DNA of 64,000 nt, taken from the NCBI GenBank assembly GCA_038087015.1, contig JASBNA010000025.1, positions 372,001 through 436,000 on the forward strand. Reading direction: 5' to 3'. Origin of the DNA: Cerrena zonata. Lineage: Eukaryota; Basidiomycota; Agaricomycetes; Polyporales; Cerrenaceae. Below the pieces are notes generated by a model that saw only the letters and a list, made by a program, of their open reading frames with translations, had not been told where the DNA came from and ran no database searches. Every line of letters starts with the position of its first letter. Position 1 is the stretch's first letter. Below, in pieces: positions 44,601-58,305 of the stretch. The translations under genes and the position numbers were made by a program.

Positions 44601-47600
44601 GTGACACCTATGGGTTCCAGAGCAGTAGCGTTGGCCTAAGGCATAAAGCGCGTCTCGGTCCAAAATCGAAGCACCGAGACAGCTAAGAAAAGGACCAGCC
44701 ATGCCTTTTCAATCATCGGGTACTGTCAGATGAGGGAGGGTGAGGTGGTAGAAACGCACTGATTGAGATCGGTTTGTTGTATAGCGGTAGGTGTATAAAG
44801 GAACGGAAACGGTTATTATTAGAAGTATTTGAGAGGTATTTGTATTTCGTCAGAGTTGGGGTTGTAGCGAAGTTAGTGACATTGATGACTCTGGCAAAAA
44901 TGTTCTGCCGACATGAGAGGCAGCTATTGCAAAGACCAATATGACTTGTATGGTGGGAGAGACAAGATTGCTTAAGAGTGGATGATGAGTGATTTCGCCT
45001 GGCAAGAGCTTCTGTCAAATTGAACTTCGATGATTCGAAGTAGGTTGGGAGAAAAAGAGATCAGATTACCGCTTTCCGGTCGAGAAGTCGGCACATACCT
45101 CTGCGTCTCGTGTCATACCGTCGATTCGTTGAGGGAAAGCAGTCATAAGAGCTATTGGAATGGTGGATAACCTGGTTACATCACAGAGCTTCTGTAATGT
45201 GCTCGACCCTTCAGCGTATACAGCATAAAGAACGATCACTCAACAGTGAACTTGGATGATATGGACGGAAGGGATTACTAGCATATATCCACGTCTCGAC
45301 TCTATGCAAGTACCTGACGAAAGTCTGGATGTCCGCAAGGCCCGGCGATCGACTAGATCCAACTACGTCTGTGTTCGGATCTTTCTGATAACCGTATTTT
45401 CGATAAGCATACACATGTGATGAACAGGGCAGAACATTAATATGTAGTCCCTACAGGTGGGGCGGATATTATAGCTAGAGAAGGCAACTAGCCGTTTATT
45501 AGTCTGTTAGGCGAACTGGTGAGCAAGAGCATGTATATGGAAACACTAACGATCATGCCGTACCATGTCACTTAGCTCTGCATCATGAGCACCATCTCTG
45601 ACTCACATAATCTCCAGTTTAGACTGACGCTCCTTCATGCGCTTCATGACGCTACGTGTGGTCAACGAACGAAAATCCTGGCTTCAGTACAACATGTATA
45701 TCTCCGGTATACCGAGATCGAAGATACAGGGATGTTGATATGTATGGGGAGAGACTAGCAAATGAATAAGGAAGAGGCGCCAACAGACCTGAAAACAATC
45801 GCCTAACAGATGAGGGAGACAAGTGAGTTTGCAAGAATTACAGTGTCGACTACCGGAGAGGCACGAAGTTTTGGGCAGGAAAGAAATGAAGGGAAAGGGA
45901 GAGCCCAGAGAGTGCTGGCTTCCAGGCGGTGTTATACGCTTCTAGGGAGAGAGTTGTTCGACCATTCCAGCTTCAAACCCCGACCGGCAACATCCGTGCT
46001 CCTCCAAGTGCCTCTATGTACCTGATTCGAGACTGACCGCTCCCTTTGACATTCATTCCAACATGATGTTGCTTCGCCGGCACCGTCCACACTCGCACGT
46101 CTAGCAACTCTCTCCAGCAAACCAGTTTCTTTCATATATCGATATTGTCTCGTGTGCGCGATCCTCTAGACACGTCACCGATCACAACTAAACTGGAAAT
46201 CCAGGATGCCCCTCCTATTGCTTGTACAGCCGCCCTTCTTATCAATCATTCCTTGAGACCGACTTCAGACTACCTCCGATAGGTCAGCAACGATGGGACG
46301 TTCTACATGTGGAGGGATACCCCCCTCACACTTCTGCCCTTCTACCCCATGTTCGAAGCATTACAAGTTGCCTATGACGTTCATTGCCTAGACCTCTCAT
46401 CGTGAATCTGATTTTTGCATACCCATGACGCTTCCGTATGGGCTCCCGAAGTATATAAGGTATGTGTACTAGAAGGTCCATCGATGCTGAAGCTGTCAGG
46501 TACCACCGTTGCGGAACAAACTGGTCCCAGGGAATGCAGACGCAAGATTCACGGCGATGGTAGGCTCACCCTGTCTCCTCTCATACCCTGCTCGTGAGCC
46601 TGTCTCCAATATTCGTTCCTAACACGCGAGTACATCCACCCAACGCATACTTAGAATCATTTCCTTTCACCATCCGCACCTAGTATCGAATACATCCGTT
46701 CCTTTTCGATACTATGCGTTTGTCACCTCACGCCACTAATATCAATACTGATTGTCTACATTCGACGTCGGCAGCGTTTAACAGGCTGTACATTCGGGGA
46801 AACGGGAATAGATCCCGCGGACAGAGACTGTCGAACCTCAGACACAAAGGAAAGCAACAGAAGGCTCACTAGACAAGCGTCCTTAACCTTACATCTATTC
46901 CTTCAATCTTCTATTCCCGAAACCGACTCTCAAAGCACTATCTTACATTGTGTAATGGCAACACCCTAAATATACTGCCAATAACTGATATCGTATCCCA
47001 GGCCATATCGTGGGGCTTTGCATTGCAAAGTTCGTGGCTCGGTCCACGTCTTGGTTATAGAGTGGCCTCCAACGTGAACTCCTGCTCCCTCACAAGCGGT
47101 GTCTCACCTTATCGAATACGTCTTTCGTGGATCTTCCCTACTCACATGACACATACGACACATACGGGCTCTCAGTGATGCTTGGAGCCTACATTCACAC
47201 AGCAACGAAACACATCGAAACCGTTTCAACACGAGAGATTGGGGATCGTTTTAAACTCTCTTTTTCCAGCGAGAGAGAACGTTGGGTTTAGAACTCGAGG
47301 CTGTTCGAGGCAGGCTCATCGATTTGTTCGCCTCGAAATCACGATTGCATCAGGGAACACGGGTTCCACAGATAGCCTGCGTCCCATCATTAACGTATCT
47401 TTCTATTTCCGTGTCTATCAATCCTCCAAATGCATGTATTCAATACGATGGCGAAGCCAATTATTTCTATCCTGATCACTTCCTCTCGCGATGCTCCTCT
47501 ATCTATATGTGCTCGAAAATCCAGATAACTGGATGCCCACAAGGACCCTGAGCTCTATGACCTATAATTATTTTCAGTGGACCATCGATCGAGCTAACAG

Positions 47601-50600
47601 TGGTCTGAGACGGAAACATGGAGAGGTGGAAAATACCCCCCATTCTCAACAGGGTGAGAAGAAAAACACGTGTATGTAAGCTTATATGTAGATATTTGTC
47701 ATTTCGAAACATAATAAGAATAAAAATAAGAAGTGGTCAATAGCAATCAGTACTGTTTAAATCGAGGTACGCAGTGGAGGACGACACGAACACTTATAGG
47801 TTACAAAGAGACCTCCCAGTATCCGACACATCTCTGGGAACGGTTTAAGCAGGTATATACATATTCGCGACATGTTCTTGCATCTCTGACGCAAGACGCA
47901 AGACACAAGGTCGAGAAAGAGCGAGTCGCCCTCTTCATTAGCCTTGGCGAAGTGTTTGCCTTATATGGAAGTCGACTCTCCATTTATGGCAAGCGCTTCT
48001 AGAGGCACGCCCATCTTCACGGAGTTTGCGAGAAGTGATGTATTTGCGCCGAATATTTAACAGCTTGATATAGTCTATATGTGAATAATAGGAGGGTGAC
48101 ATAGAGTGAGTCGAATAGCGTGGTCAGTTTGAAACGACGCGAATCACACTGCTGTTTCACAGACCAGTCCAGATCCATGTGAAGCCGTGAGGAGTGATAT
48201 CATTGGCTTCGATAACAATACGGCAGTAACGTGCCGGATGTATAGAGATAACCTGAGCCAGATGACAACCATCGAGAGTTGTGTAGTACGGCTTTCTGAA
48301 GGTGATACAGTGTTTGGTCGAGTTCAAGAGTTGCGTTATGGCATGATCTTCTAGAGGTTATAGTAATTTAGCGGAATACTACACCACGAGCGGCCAATAG
48401 GACAGAGTTTGGAGACTTTCTATGACTCGATATCAACCTCGATACCCTCATTCATAACGAGTCTGCATTGAATGCGGGGCATATTCATGTCGAGGGTATT
48501 ACTGTTGAGTAAAATTATCGGAGAAACCCGTGGCTTTCGTATGAATGGATTCCCAGGGAGCGCAAATCGGAACTGGAACATTGAATATCGCGCGAGCACT
48601 AGGTCCTATGAGAAGGTGAAATGGTTGGTAGAAGCGGGACGTTACTAGGTAATCATCCAAAGCGAGGAGACAGAGTCAGATCGTACATAGCGGGAATTCC
48701 AAACCGTTGCATGAGAGCAGAGCATTACCCAATACACGCATGAAAGAGGTGGATGCGGAGAGTGGGATGGCTATACGGGACGTGTTTGGAGGCATGCTCG
48801 ACGTAGACAGATTGCTCGCTGAGTTAGTTAAGTTATCTCGTAGAGGTGCTGTGGGTATTGGCCTGTTATACGGCAGAGCAAGGAAGCCAAGGAATAGCAC
48901 GGCACTTTCTGATCGATTAATCGGTGATCAGGGAGGGGGAGTTGCATTAGATGAAACAGAGAGAGCCTGTGCTACTTGAACCTGCGAGATGTCAGTGGAA
49001 GAGCGAAATGAGAGGACTGGAGGTACCTCATAGATTTGTCCACGAAAAATGGGACTCGGATTGTACATATCTCCCCTGTCAGCTTGATAGTTATGTGGTT
49101 GTGTCGAGTATTATTCTGTTGGTTGTTCTTGTCGGATAGGAGGAGAATGTAACGAAGTCTTGAAGGAACAGGTAGTTAGCAATACTCAAAGCTCATGAGG
49201 ACCAAACGCACTTTTAATGGAGATATCGATAGCTACTGTTATAGAACAGTTAGACTTTGAGAAGGGAGCATAGGATTAAGAGCGGTTTAATGGTATATTC
49301 GAAGTAGCATGAATAGAGTAAAACCGCCTTCGAACTGCGAGAACCAACAGCTAGTAAAATGTTCCTAGCTTTATCGGGGGATCGTACAAAAATAGCTTGT
49401 CCGCGCTCGATATGTGCTGTTCGAGAAATAGAATCTGGGCTTCTTTTACAAATGCCCGCGGAAATCGGTACGACAGCAGATAGGCTGAACTTTATATGGG
49501 CGGAATGAGCACTGCCTAAAATTGGGGCGGTCGTTGGATGTAATGGACAACTTGGCATATCGTCAAGGATAGAACGAAAAGCGATACAGGACTGAATGAA
49601 TGTAGTGATCAGCGGAGCATACATGGTGTCTCGACTGTCTTTAGGACTTACTCCAATTTAGATCCCTAAGACCGGCGAATTTCGCGCTATAGCATTGGAG
49701 AGAGACATGAATTGCTGGAAGGAGTCAATGTACATACCTCATATGTGCGTTCATGAAACTCGGTCTTGTGGTCCAATTCCCTAATCCCCTCTTCAGGAGC
49801 CATCTCTGTAATATCATGCTATCAAGGAGAGATTTTCAATAGTCGCCGTCTGAGAGGCGAGAGATGACCGTGAGCGTGTATTATAAATAGATGAGCATGC
49901 TTGAACAAGATGAGCTCATTGCCGACAACAGGGGGGAAAGCACTGGCATGGGGCGAACGGGTTCTTAAAGTACGTCAAGGCTAAGGATACGAGGTAGGTG
50001 TTTCGGAAACCTTCAGAGTGGCACTGAGATCGACCGGGCACTGTAGCTAGACATTCAACTGCGGCTATAGAACCGGAGACCGATCCACGGAGAAAAGAGT
50101 CCGCAAAAGTCAAGCTGATCAGAAAGAGTAACAAATGCGATTGAAGTTCAGGCAGCGAGCGTAGCTGGAGAACATGACAAGGGTAAGTCGAATCTAGGGA
50201 GAGGGCTTCGTTTATACCTGCTCTGCCCTACGAAGATATGACCTACAACGTGAATTCTTCGTCCCATCGGGAACCGATGCCATGAATATCTTCCGTCTTG
50301 GAGGGCTTTTTGGGATTCCTATCTTTGATCTTGATCTTGACATAAAGCTTGGGAGTCCTCTGTACGAGAAAGTGCTTCCTTAACTGTATATCGGACACCC
50401 GATGGACTGAGATGGAAATTGTATGAGTATAGCAGAGCGGGAGAGTACACGGAACGTACTTTTCGATAGGTTTAGGGGTCGTGGTATCAGCTATATAAGC
50501 GAAGGATTGAATAGGATGGAGAGAAGGTAGACTCAGTATAGGCAGTGATACATGGAAAACGCGCGTAGGATGAGCTTCGATGTGAGAGACATGACAATCA

Positions 50601-52499
50601 CTCCCGTATCGATATTGCTGTCAATGTTTGAGAGCTTCAAATCCGAACGCGCTCCACGGCTAGTTGCCTGTGGGCTGCAGAGTTCCATCGTAGGGGTACG
50701 CTTGAGCCAAAATCGAGGATAGATTCGTCAAGTGTGCGAGCAAGATCATTATTGGAACACTGCCTGGAAACATTTCTATATGTGCTTCATGCGTTGAGAG
50801 ACACAAGTCGACACGATCTAAGGCTGGCAACAAGGAGCTGGCATATGTTCCACGATAGGTCGCAACCAGAGCTGAGCCAAAAGCGTCAATAATGATAATA
50901 TTCCCCACGCTCGGTCCATTCGTCTCATCTCCATCATCACCTTGTCTTCCGTGCCGACAGGGACAACGACTTCCACGCATCATGCTGCATAGATTCTCAG
51001 TTCCTGGTTAACGAACGAGAACGACGTGACAAAACGGAGATCTGCAAAGAAGGGGAAGAGTCCAATGATCATCATAGTGAAATCGCTCTTCTCGATGTCA
51101 CCAAAACTGTACAAATCCATAATCCAGCCACTTTTCCATGGAATAAGGAATGGAAGGAGTGATCGTACCTAGAATACCCGTCCATGCAACTCCAACTTTT
51201 GCCCTATCAAGCTCTCTATGACAGTCTTTCCCTCAAGTACTAGCAACGACAGGAACAGGAATGGTGGCTTAATCGTTGGTTTTTGTGAGGTGAACGACTC
51301 CGTGTGATGGCAGAACTCGCTGTGGTGAATACGTGCCAGGGAGCGAGAGCATGAGACGGATATTTAGACAAGGGGAAAAACGGCGACTTCAAGTTGAAGT
51401 GCATACACTGGGTTTTTAAAGAAGTGAAGTTGAAATGAAGTTGCGCCGGGAGGGTCAGACGGTCGAGAATACAGAACCGGGGATACGAGGAAGCCAAAGT
51501 GAGAGCCCGACTGATCAGAGAGAGTAACGAGCATCATGGCTGAAGTTGAAGACCATGCCAGGAGTAAGCTTATCCCAGGGAGAGAGCTCAGTATACGCCA
51601 ACTATCTGGTTACTAGTAGTCGAATTATTCGAGTCGGAGTACTCAGTAGGGAGTCTGAGCGGCCAGCAGCGTTCGAGGTGCCACTGTAGCTTCAAACCCC
51701 GCCGGCATGTTCCGTAGTTAATATTGTAGTCTTAGATAGCAACGCTCGACCGCGACGCTAGGCATACCGCTTCCGTATCAACACCAACAACTTGAAACAT
51801 TCCATCTCGCTCCACCTTCCCTCTCAATATCATCGCACCCCCCTAGCACGTTCGAATATCTGATCCTCCTCGTGTCACTAATCACAACTAAATGACACCA
51901 CTCACCTGCTGTCGTTGTGAACAACCTTCTGTCAAGTATCTCGGCTTAGGAACGACCTCTGGCTGTATCTAAATCTTGTCTAAAATATGATGTCGTCCAT
52001 GAGAGGCATACTCTACCTCCGAGTCCTCTCGTATGAACCAATCACCTCCGAATATATACGACATCTCACAACGCGAGTGGATACACTGATATTGTGATGC
52101 GATTAATCCATCGTGTGTTCACCTCTCATCCCCTTGTTTCCTCCTATACCCGCCTGTGCTCTGATCCTCGCTGCCAAACCAGTCATATTCTCCTGATAGT
52201 CAATTTGAAGCACATGAGAAATATGCGACTTTCAGTGTCGAATCTCTCATTCCCCTGTATCCGACAGGTGTCCCGTTTCATACCATCGTACTAAAATGAT
52301 GTCGATTCAGCGTGGGTGGGTCATCACTTATTTCTACCTTTCTTCCTCTACTTCGTAACGGGAGATCAATACGATCCATGTGGGCATGCTCTCAACGGAC
52401 ACTGCGAACTGTACACTTTTACTGACAACCCTGAATGTGATGGATTTATGACTAACAAGGTGTATGTATATCTTATTTCTTGAAGGAGCAAGTTCCAGT
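41606..52499. other. Long spacer between receptors B and C
   Basis: A mosaic of decayed segments related to the other spacers. 45,800-46,700 resembles 30,450-31,300. ~49,570-49,780 resembles the promoter region before genes A and C (ATACGGGACTGAATGAAT-like and CTCGACTGTCTTTAGGA). 50,130-50,520 is a C2 relic. A minus-strand 136-codon frame at 43,755-44,165 has a hydrophobic helix (SLPLELFTVMILLARL) and could be the tail of a broken membrane protein. No intact gene is supported. Confidence 0.5.
50130..50520 (-). pseudogene. Orphan C2-domain exons of a lost receptor
   Basis: On -, a first-exon-like piece IADTTTPKPIEK (~50,490-50,455, with ATA where ATG is expected) is followed by GT..AG intron signals and then an exon RVSDIQLRKHFLVQRTPKLY..VKIKIKDRN..GSRWDEEFTL (~50,417-50,253). 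This matches exon 2 of receptor B residue by residue in many places (RVSD, PKLYV, WDEEF). A possible continuation, LISLTFADSFLRGSVSG, lies at ~50,120-50,070. No NACHT or WD40 sequence follows toward lower coordinates. It is best read as the remnant of another receptor of the array. Confidence 0.7.
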
Positions 52500-53116
52500 A
52501 GGCACATGCTGTCCGCTCGTCGAATCCCTGAAACCAAATTCAGAAGATAGCGATCATGTTGCAAATATGCAATATTCTAAACGCAATGCCCACGAAACAG
52601 CAAAATCGATATCATTACCCGTTCGGCATCATTCCTTTCACGTCGACGACTCCGTGGTTCTACCGACGTACCAGATTTTTGCCTTCAATCAGTGTTCTCC
52701 GTGAATTCCATATTGTAAATGTATTACGCTTATAGTCTTCGGAATCGACATCTACGTAATAAAAAGACCACGCAGCTGACACCGTTCATTCAATGAGATA
52801 TCAATTCACAAAATCCACATGAGATCCTATTGACTCGACTCAAAACACGACCGGCTCAAAGAATGTACCCCCTGTCTCCTCCAAAGCTGTAGCTAGTAGA
52901 TACAATCTAACAAACAAACAATATTTTTACCGCAGCCTAGAAAGTTATCACTATTCTTCTAGTCATTGAAAGAAAAAGTGAAAAAATCATTCATAATAGT
53001 AACCCTATTTAGTATCCTCCCTTCTTTCCAATAAGCCGTACCCCAATCCAAGTCTGAGATGTAACCATCTGAACTCCCCGTGTGCGATCATGGCAAACGA
53101 CACCTCCAATATCAAA
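52500..53116 (-). other. 3' flank of receptor gene C
   Basis: Homologous to the 3' flanks of A and B, with the empty MITE site near 52,640. Probably 3' UTR. Confidence 0.65.
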
Positions 53117-56100
53117 TTACTCCATGCTCAACCTCCCCACTCCCTCAAAGTTCTTCAACCAGTCCATGTCAGGGACGAAATCTGGCAACTCTATTTGTCG
53201 GTCCTTGCTGATAACATGGGTGCTGCCTGGTGAATCCAGATGACCCCGTAACTCCTTGGGAACCCATAATAATCGTTCCCCGTTAGAGCCTAAAACCCAT
53301 CCAGTTGGTCGATGATATTTATGTTCTATACTCCATTGTGGTGAGACGGAGGAGGAATGTATGGAGGGCGGGGTACCGGCAGCATTTGGGTGTGGAGTTG
53401 TCCCATCAGTGTGGAGGGCGGAGAGATCCCACATGATGATTTGACTACCATATGATGATATCAACTTTGAGCCATAGATATCGAGATAGAAGAAGGGATT
53501 CCATGAGTTGAAGGTATGCACAAGTGCGCCCTTCTCAATGTCGTAGATTGTAATGCTTCTGAGGTCTGTGAGAGCCAATAAGTTGGCATTGAGAGCTGCA
53601 GGCTTAGCGCTACCAAGAACCTCAGGGAGAGCAAGAGTTTGAAGACATGTTGCAGACTTGATGTCCCAGACATTAATGCCATAACCAGAGCGAGTCCAAT
53701 GATCCCAGTTATTTCCCCTACTACTACCGTGAGACACCAGCACGTCTCCCTTCTGAGAGAAGAACAAGATAGCTGAGTCTGTGTATTGTGTAATGAGAAG
53801 TGGATGAGGTGAATGATCTCCTTCGAGATTTACAAATCTGACTGTGCCCGAATTGGATGAAAAGGAAGCAATGAGGCCATTGCTGGAAACCGCGGAGCGA
53901 TCCCAGCCCCCTTCAAGAGAGATCTTGTGTAGGTCCTGCTCAGGGCTCCCATTCCCGGGTATCACGAAAGCTTTCCTCGACTTGAAGGGGGAAAATACGA
54001 TGTGCTCTTCGAAAGTTAGCTGAGACACATACACGTGAAGATTTTCAATCGATTGTCTCTCTTTTGGCCTGTAGAGCACCTTCCCCGATGATGTTTGAAC
54101 TGTTCCATCGTCTAGGGCCAAATAAATGGTCTTATTATCGGCACTAAACACGGCAGCGGTGACAGCTTGTGGGTACTCCATTGGCCAATATTCTCGCAGG
54201 AGCATACAGTCAGCGGAGCTACGGACATGAACAGTACCGTCCTCCGATGAGGATAAAAACTTGGTTCCATCTGGTGAAAAGGAGATCGAAGTGATATCTC
54301 CGTAATTGCCTCCCATGTTTTCTCGATCGTATTGTTCCTGATATGAGACCTGGAAGACATGGCATAGCTCCCATGTGTAGACGGTATCACCCACAAGTGC
54401 AGCAATATGCTTTCCATCTGAGAGGAAAACGGGTTGGTGAACCCAATCAGGTGCCACAATAGGACCCCGGTATGGTTTTCCTGACTCAGTCTCGAAGATT
54501 TGGATCGTATACCTCAATGAAGCAGCAATCAGGGAGCCATCTGGAGAGAATGTACATTGTTGGAACTTGTCAGTCATCAGACTGAGATCATTCACAGTGT
54601 ATGGGCCAAAGACCTGCTCATTAGACTTGAAATCATACAAGACGAGCTCTCTCGAGCTAGCGAGCAGTATATGAGATGGGGTCTTCGGGCTGAAGCATAG
54701 GTCATGACTCCTGAGGTCGGAAAAGTCCCTCTGCAAAGTTATAGTAGCAGTTGTCCTATTTATGCTCCAGACAGCACCGTTCGAAGCCAGGTAAGCTCCG
54801 TCTGGGGACCAGGTGATCTGATAAGCATTATGATCAATTTTGATTGAACACATGGTGTGAGCTTTCCCCTCTGCTATGTTCCAAACAGAGATCGCATTTG
54901 ATGAACTGGTCGCCAATTGATCACTATCCCATGGATGAAACGCTAGTGCGTCCGTAGATCCTTTCAACATAGTACCGTAGATTTGCACTTGACCGGTCTC
55001 CACATCCCAGATGCTGATGCCCTTTTTGGAGAAGTATCCCGCAACCCTTCTGCAATCGGAGGACACAGCGATGACATTTGGTCTACAATGCAGATCTTCA
55101 GGATATGGTCTCTCTAATTGAGCATCCAATTGACCTGTCCCGTTGTCCCAGAGTGGCTTCCACTGAACCCAAAGTGAACCGGAGGAGCAATCGGATAGGA
55201 GGAGTAATCTATCGGGGCTGCAAGCAAGGTAATGCTCACATGAAGTTGTGTGCGACAATGCTCTAGGGAAGATATCATGATTGTGGGTTAATTTGGCAAC
55301 GGTACCAGGTTGGGGGTTCCAGTTGTGTATCTTCGTGAGTGGGGAACAGTGGGCTGATACATATACATGGAGGGCACTACCAGAGATAGCTTCTTTGTAT
55401 TCGTCTATGAACATCCGTAGATTGGCCCACAGGGTTGCAAGCTTGCTATCTTTATTCTATGAATCATTAGTATGACTACAAATCCTTGCTGGTCGCTAGA
55501 CACTTACTATGGCAAATCTATAAGCGATATCACATGCCTCTAGAGCGACATCTACATCGCCAACTAGACTGACTACCTCCAGCCAGAATAGTAGCTTTTC
55601 CTCTGAGAATGACCGCAGTGCTGAGCCTACATCCTTCTGCCAAGTCCGAGTCCCCCTCAGGTGACGCCACCAGTACGTCGACGCATATCTCAACGCCGGG
55701 GATATATGCTTCTCAATGCGCTCTTCGAGGTCAGGATACTCGCGGTGAGATCGACCTGATGTCTCGAAATTGCATATATTGAAGTGAAGCTGCTCGGACA
55801 TCACATGCAAGCAACACCATATGAGGTGGCTATCTACGTCGCACTCGGTCAGCGACCAAGGCTGGCCTCCGCTGCGGGTTACATCAGTGAGATAATCACC
55901 AAATGATGCATGGAGAGGGCGAATGGGCCATCCGGGACTGTGATCGAAAAGGCAATGGAAGTCTTCGAATATACCGCGGCATGATTTGCTTTCCGGATGA
56001 CCCAAGAGTTGATCAATGTCAATATCAGAGAGGGGTATCTTGGACAGTAAAACGATCTTTGCCACAACTCGAAATCGTTGGCCTAGTCCAGAATGCCAAT

Positions 56101-58305
56101 CGTTCCTGGCATTCAAAACTGTGGCATACAGCTGATCCAGGCCTTCTGCATGCTCCTTATTACTCGACCAGAGGATGCTTTCCAGTGTCTCAGCCGGATC
56201 ATTGGTCTCCAGTAGAAACCTTGATAGCGTTGATGCCCAGATAAAGAGACCCTCCGACATTTTCGCCGCCTGGTTTAAGGCATATTCTTTTGGCCAGTCG
56301 CCTGGCATGCGTTTCACATTTCGTATGTGAGCTAGCTCAGATGACAAGTAGAGATGAATTTCTGGGGTAGGATCTGCTATATTACTTAGGGAGATTGATT
56401 TGATATTTGAATGCTTCAGGTACACGTTTTCGATATCCAACTCAGGTCGACTTGTGATGAGGAATCGGAAATTGGTGGGAAGGTGTTTGAACTCGTCGGC
56501 AATAAGGGTAAGCAGCGATCGTCTTGAGTTGATGTCTCCGTACTCGTCCAAAGCATCGATTACGATAATGATAGGACCAAGGAGAGATGGGGCAGCATCA
56601 TCTAGAGGACGACGAACGAGATGGTCAAACTGTGCTTCAAGGTGACTGTTGATGGTCCGTCGGTCCTGTTCAATGGCAGCAGATATCTTGGATTGTAAAA
56701 TAGGATCCGCGTCCGCGAGTTGTGCAGCCATCGTGTGTATGACCGCATCACGATCGGTTTTATCTCTTTCGAAGAATAGAAATGCTCCTAGACGGCGTAA
56801 GTCATGAAGACGTGCCGAGACGGTATTCGCGATGGTGCTCTTTCCCGATCCAGCAAGGCTATGGAGCCACAGAATGTTCTGCTCGTTATCGTCAATGTTT
56901 ACGACCCAGTCAATGATCGTCTGCATGACAGACTCTCGAGTGCCGTGGAGGCACAGGGGCCTGTTGGCGGCATTCATCGCAGCTGGTTTGAGCTCTTTGA
57001 GAGCATCGGAGCGTCGGACAACATCGCGTAGACCACAGAGATCGTTATGAATCTTGAAGCTGACAAGTTCCGAACGCAACCGCACTCGCGAGTCAAGTTT
57101 CTCTCGAAGTTTGGCTAGGGCCTGAGTGAACTCGTCGATCTTCTTGTTCGGGTCAGTCAGAAATGATCCTGCCATCCGTTCTAGTAAATTGTCAATTTCC
57201 CTTCTAAAATAATCACAAGCGAATGTCCAGGTACTTACTAAGAAAGCTTTTCTGAAGATATTTGCACACGAAAAGCGCACACTCAGCCATTTGTTTGAGC
57301 ATATCACTGATTACTGTGCTGAGATTGATGACATGCTCGCGAAGTTTCTCAGCATCGTCAACAAAGTCAAACGTTTGATTGATGGTGTCAACAAATTCAA
57401 TAATCTTCTGGTCTGTTATACGTTGCTTATCGACTACCTGGAAGAGCTCCATCAGGAAGGGACATCGGTAATAGCAACAGCACCTACTTTGTACAGTGAT
57501 GATAATATTTGCCACCCAAGATCGAGGAAGGAGTTCAACTATGTGCGAGTGAGCTTCAATCAACAAATTATGACACCAGCAATAACCTACCTTTGCCACT
57601 TGGTCGATTTTGCTAATAATTCCACTGAGTACATCTAATCTTCCGAGGAGATGCCAGATCTTTCCTGCAAGGCTATTGGGATCTAGTTGTTGAATGGCGG
57701 CTGCCTGAGCATTTCCAACCAGGCGTCGTGTCGCATCCTGATGGGTGATTGTGGTAGTGCTGATTTTGATATAGGAGGTAGTAGGACTGTTTAGACCCTT
57801 GATACTCCTGAGGATCAGACGTTCTACGCCAGCAAACATCTATTTAGTGTAGACTCCCGGAGCAAGATTGTTATATACGAACGTGTATTATAGGGAGGAC
57901 TAAAGGATAAAGGTAGATCCTCTGCTTTACAATCGAGTTCACAAAGAACGGGGTCCCTTCCGAGAGGAAAGGCTGCTTTCAGACGGAAACGCAGTATTTG
58001 ATACTCATATATCCCATGTCTGACAACTACAATTAGTTCGATCTGAGTAGCAGTAGGTCAGACATGCACCTACATGATGAGCTCTTCGTCCCATTGAGCT
58101 TCCAAATCACGGATCGCCTGGGTTTTCACTCGTCGATCCCCATACGTGACTTCGACATACAGTGCTGGAATTTCTTGTCCCGGAAAACGAGATTTCCATT
58201 TGACTTCCCGTACGCAATGGACTACGTCGAGCTTGGTATCAGTACTCCAAGTTGGACGTCGGAGTCAAGATTATACGCACTTTTGAGAGCAATATTGGTA
58301 GCCAT
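53117..58305 (-). CDS. Receptor C: C2 - helical - NACHT - WD40 STAND protein (NLR-like)
   Basis: Start ATG at 58305 (MATNIALK). Exon 1 is 58305-58281, exon 2 58221-58074, and exon 3 starts at 58019. C2-like domain: IPALYVEVTYGDRRVKTQ, EAQWDEELIM, LRFRLKAAFPLG. Helical region: QRLILRSIKG, LDVLSGIISKIDQVAK, LNSFLDLGWQILSSLYK, VVDKQRITDQKIIEFVDTIN. NACHT exon ~57,180-55,510: P-loop LAGSGKSTIA, Walker B IIIVIDALDEYG, sensor FRFLITSRPELD, then a winged-helix-like SEGLFIWASTLSRFLLET region. The WD40 exon (55,414-53,117, 765 residues) ends VGRLSME. The exon layout and all splice sites match gene A, and similarity to A is high throughout and extends far into the 5' spacer. No frame break is seen. As in A, the N-terminal C2 would be the effector or membrane-contact part; the sensed ligand is unknown. 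Confidence 0.88.
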
